From: Lachnospiraceae bacterium
GTDB taxonomy: Bacteria > Bacillota > Clostridia > Lachnospirales > Lachnospiraceae
NCBI GenBank assembly: GCA_022769625.1
Contig: JALEJP010000054.1
Span: 1-53,121, forward strand
Reading direction: 5' to 3'
Length of the DNA stretch: 53,121 bases
Below, in pieces: positions 51,737 to 53,121 of the stretch. Numbering within the stretch: the stretch's first letter is position 1; each line of letters opens with the position of its first letter. The translations under genes were made by a program, and so were the position numbers. The notes beneath the pieces are model-generated. The model had not been told where the DNA came from, made no database searches, and saw nothing but the letters and a program-made list of their open reading frames with translations.

Positions 51737-52713
51737 ACTACATGTCCCCTTTTCATCCTAGTCCACACTGCTTGAACAGCATATATAAAACAGTTCTTAT
51801 CCAGTGCACAAATCAATTTTCTTGTCTCTCCATCAGCATAATTCTGCAATTTTAATATCCTATTATAATTTCGCATTTTTCGAAAGGCGGCTCCTCTGTC
51901 TCGTTTCATCCTAGTCAAAACCAACCATGCTAAATTAACATATTGCTCTGCATATCGTTTTTCACATAATTCAACCAATTCAGGATAGTTTTGTTCCAGA
52001 AATGCTTTTCGATTCATCCATCCATCCAATACATCTAATCGTTTCAAAGTAAATGTATAAGAAATACTATCCTGACGCTGCCGATAATATACCAACGCCT
52101 GTGGAACAATTGCTATCCGATCTGCATCACCAATCACAAAATGTGTCCAGTAATGATCTTCAAATAATCTGTCTTTTGGAAACAAATACTTTTTTGCAAT
52201 CTCTGAAGAAATTAACTTGCCCCACGCAAAAGTCTGTATATTTCCTTCAATCAATGCTTTCATTGCATCCCTATTATTTAATACTACTTCTTCTTGAAAG
52301 ACTGTCTCTGCTGCTTTTTCATTATCAGCATATTGATAATAATAATTCGAAAGAATGATATTTGCCTGAGTTCTATGCATGCAGTCTAATAATATTCTGA
52401 TCGTATTAGGTTCAAGAAAATCATCACTGTCCAAATAATATATATATTCACCTGTTGCACGGGAAAGACCTGCATTTCTCGCATCCGACAGACCACCATT
52501 TTTCTTATGAAGGACAAAAATTCTATCATCTTCTTCCGCATATCTTTCGCATATGCTGCCACTTGAATCCGTTGATCCATCATCTACCAAGATAATCTGT
52601 AAATTCTTATATGTCTGATGTAAAACGGATTCTATACATTCAGGCAAATATTTTTCAACATTGTAAACCGGAATAATAATACTTATTTGTTGCAAATTCA
52701 TTTCACCATTCAT
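51733..52713 (-). CDS. GT2 family glycosyltransferase
   Basis: A 326-residue GT-A fold enzyme. SIIIPVYNVEKYLPECIESV (about 11-30), ILVDDGSTDSSGSICERYAE, GGLSDARNAGLSRATGEYI and the D-x-D-like YYLDSDDFLEPN (about 92-103) are all typical. It would add a sugar to the growing repeat unit at the membrane. The stop and start overlap neighbouring genes by 4 bp. A second in-frame ATG four codons in is an alternative start. Confidence 0.92.
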   Translation of the reverse strand: MNGEMNLQQISIIIPVYNVEKYLPECIESVLHQTYKNLQIILVDDGSTDSSGSICERYAEEDDRIFVLHKKNGGLSDARNAGLSRATGEYIYYLDSDDFLEPNTIRILLDCMHRTQANIILSNYYYQYADNEKAAETVFQEEVVLNNRDAMKALIEGNIQTFAWGKLISSEIAKKYLFPKDRLFEDHYWTHFVIGDADRIAIVPQALVYYRQRQDSISYTFTLKRLDVLDGWMNRKAFLEQNYPELVELCEKRYAEQYVNLAWLVLTRMKRDRGAAFRKMRNYNRILKLQNYADGETRKLICALDKNCFIYAVQAVWTRMKRGHVV

Positions 52714-53121
52714 CCTTCGATTATCTTATATAATTTCTGGATTTCTTCTTTCTTTGCATAATCACATTTTTTTGTGTTTTCAACAAGTCTTTTTTGTAAA
52801 TCTTTATCCCGAATCAGTGAACAAATACCTTCCGCACACCCTTCATTATCCATCGGAACAATCACACCATCATATCCATCTCTCAATTGGCTGGACGACG
52901 TTGCATAGTTTGTAATCACAACCGGTTTATTTAATATTTGTGCTTCGATAACAGATACACATTTTCCCTCATATCGACTGGGCTGAACATAAATATCACA
53001 CGCTTTTATATACGGATAAGGATTATCCTTTTTACCAAGAATAATCACATAATCTTGCATTTGGGCTTCTTTAATCTTTTGACGAATCAGTGACTCATCC
53101 CCTCCAAAACCAATTAAATAC
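52710..53121 (-). CDS. GT4-type glycosyltransferase, N-terminus cut by window end
   Basis: The last 136 codons of a glycosyltransferase are visible; the frame is open to the window end. IILGKKDNPYPYIKACDIYV and SRYEGKCVSVIEAQILNKPVVI give the donor-binding E-x7-E region, and the end KLYKIIEG matches the C-terminus of the 48974-50167 protein (LYQIIEG), supporting close kinship. It overlaps the GT2 gene by 4 bp. Confidence 0.9.
   Translation of the reverse strand, partial: YLIGFGGDESLIRQKIKEAQMQDYVIILGKKDNPYPYIKACDIYVQPSRYEGKCVSVIEAQILNKPVVITNYATSSSQLRDGYDGVIVPMDNEGCAEGICSLIRDKDLQKRLVENTKKCDYAKKEEIQKLYKIIEG

Noticed and set aside
1-53121. CRISPR arrays, tRNA/rRNA genes, transposases or integrases
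   Set aside because: No regularly spaced repeats, no recognisable tRNA or rRNA sequence and no recombinase motifs were seen; a dedicated scan was not possible by eye.

Overview
The window looks like a chromosomal segment of an anaerobic Firmicute, most likely a Lachnospiraceae (Blautia/Dorea/Ruminococcus-like gut commensal). This is inferred from a clostridial pyruvate:ferredoxin oxidoreductase, an ECF-type BioY with a BirA box, strong GGAGG ribosome sites, SPKTG/class B sortase surface anchoring and many Big_2 surface proteins. Every well-supported gene but one (16966-17883) is on the minus strand, so transcription mostly runs from high to low coordinates. No rRNA, tRNA, CRISPR array or transposase gene was seen.

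1-12 kb holds core and accessory metabolism: a nearly complete nifJ cut by the window edge, a bioY/DUF1284 pair under a BirA operator, a YbaK-type aminoacyl-tRNA deacylase behind an exported caspase-like protease, a MacAB-type adaptor/ATPase/permease export operon, and an HPr-like phosphocarrier that lacks the regulatory serine.

12-29.6 kb is a surface-polysaccharide control and assembly region. It contains a CpsB-type phosphatase, two tandem Wzz/BY-kinase fusions with Gly-Tyr tails, two membrane-anchored Ig-like proteins, a class B sortase/LCP/SPKTG-protein operon, an ABC exporter behind a LuxR/MalT-type regulator, and a lasso-peptide-like set (two PqqD-type proteins, a B2-type protease, two PF14907-type nucleotidyltransferases, a VanZ protein) with no asparagine-synthetase-like cyclase. 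A 16-codon peptide starting MKTWNTP lies just before one PqqD gene.

30-45 kb is a defence-like island inside the surface-polysaccharide locus. Its core is a four-gene operon: RNase III with two dsRNA-binding domains, SIR2-TPR, a DUF2971 protein, and a TIR-Hsp70 fusion. I do not recognise this combination as a named system, and it is the most interesting part of the window. Beside it are an AAA/PD-(D/E)XK ATPase with an unknown partner, an RloA-like ATPase followed by a collapsed rloB, and a deoxyribosyltransferase/TIR-like protein paired with a secreted propeller/Ig protein.

45-53 kb is AT-rich and encodes glycan synthesis: a flippase, several GT4-type and one GT2 glycosyltransferase, a TagD-like cytidylyltransferase and a TagB/F-like glycerophosphotransferase. 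Together these suggest a glycerol-phosphate-containing surface polymer. The last gene is cut by the window end.
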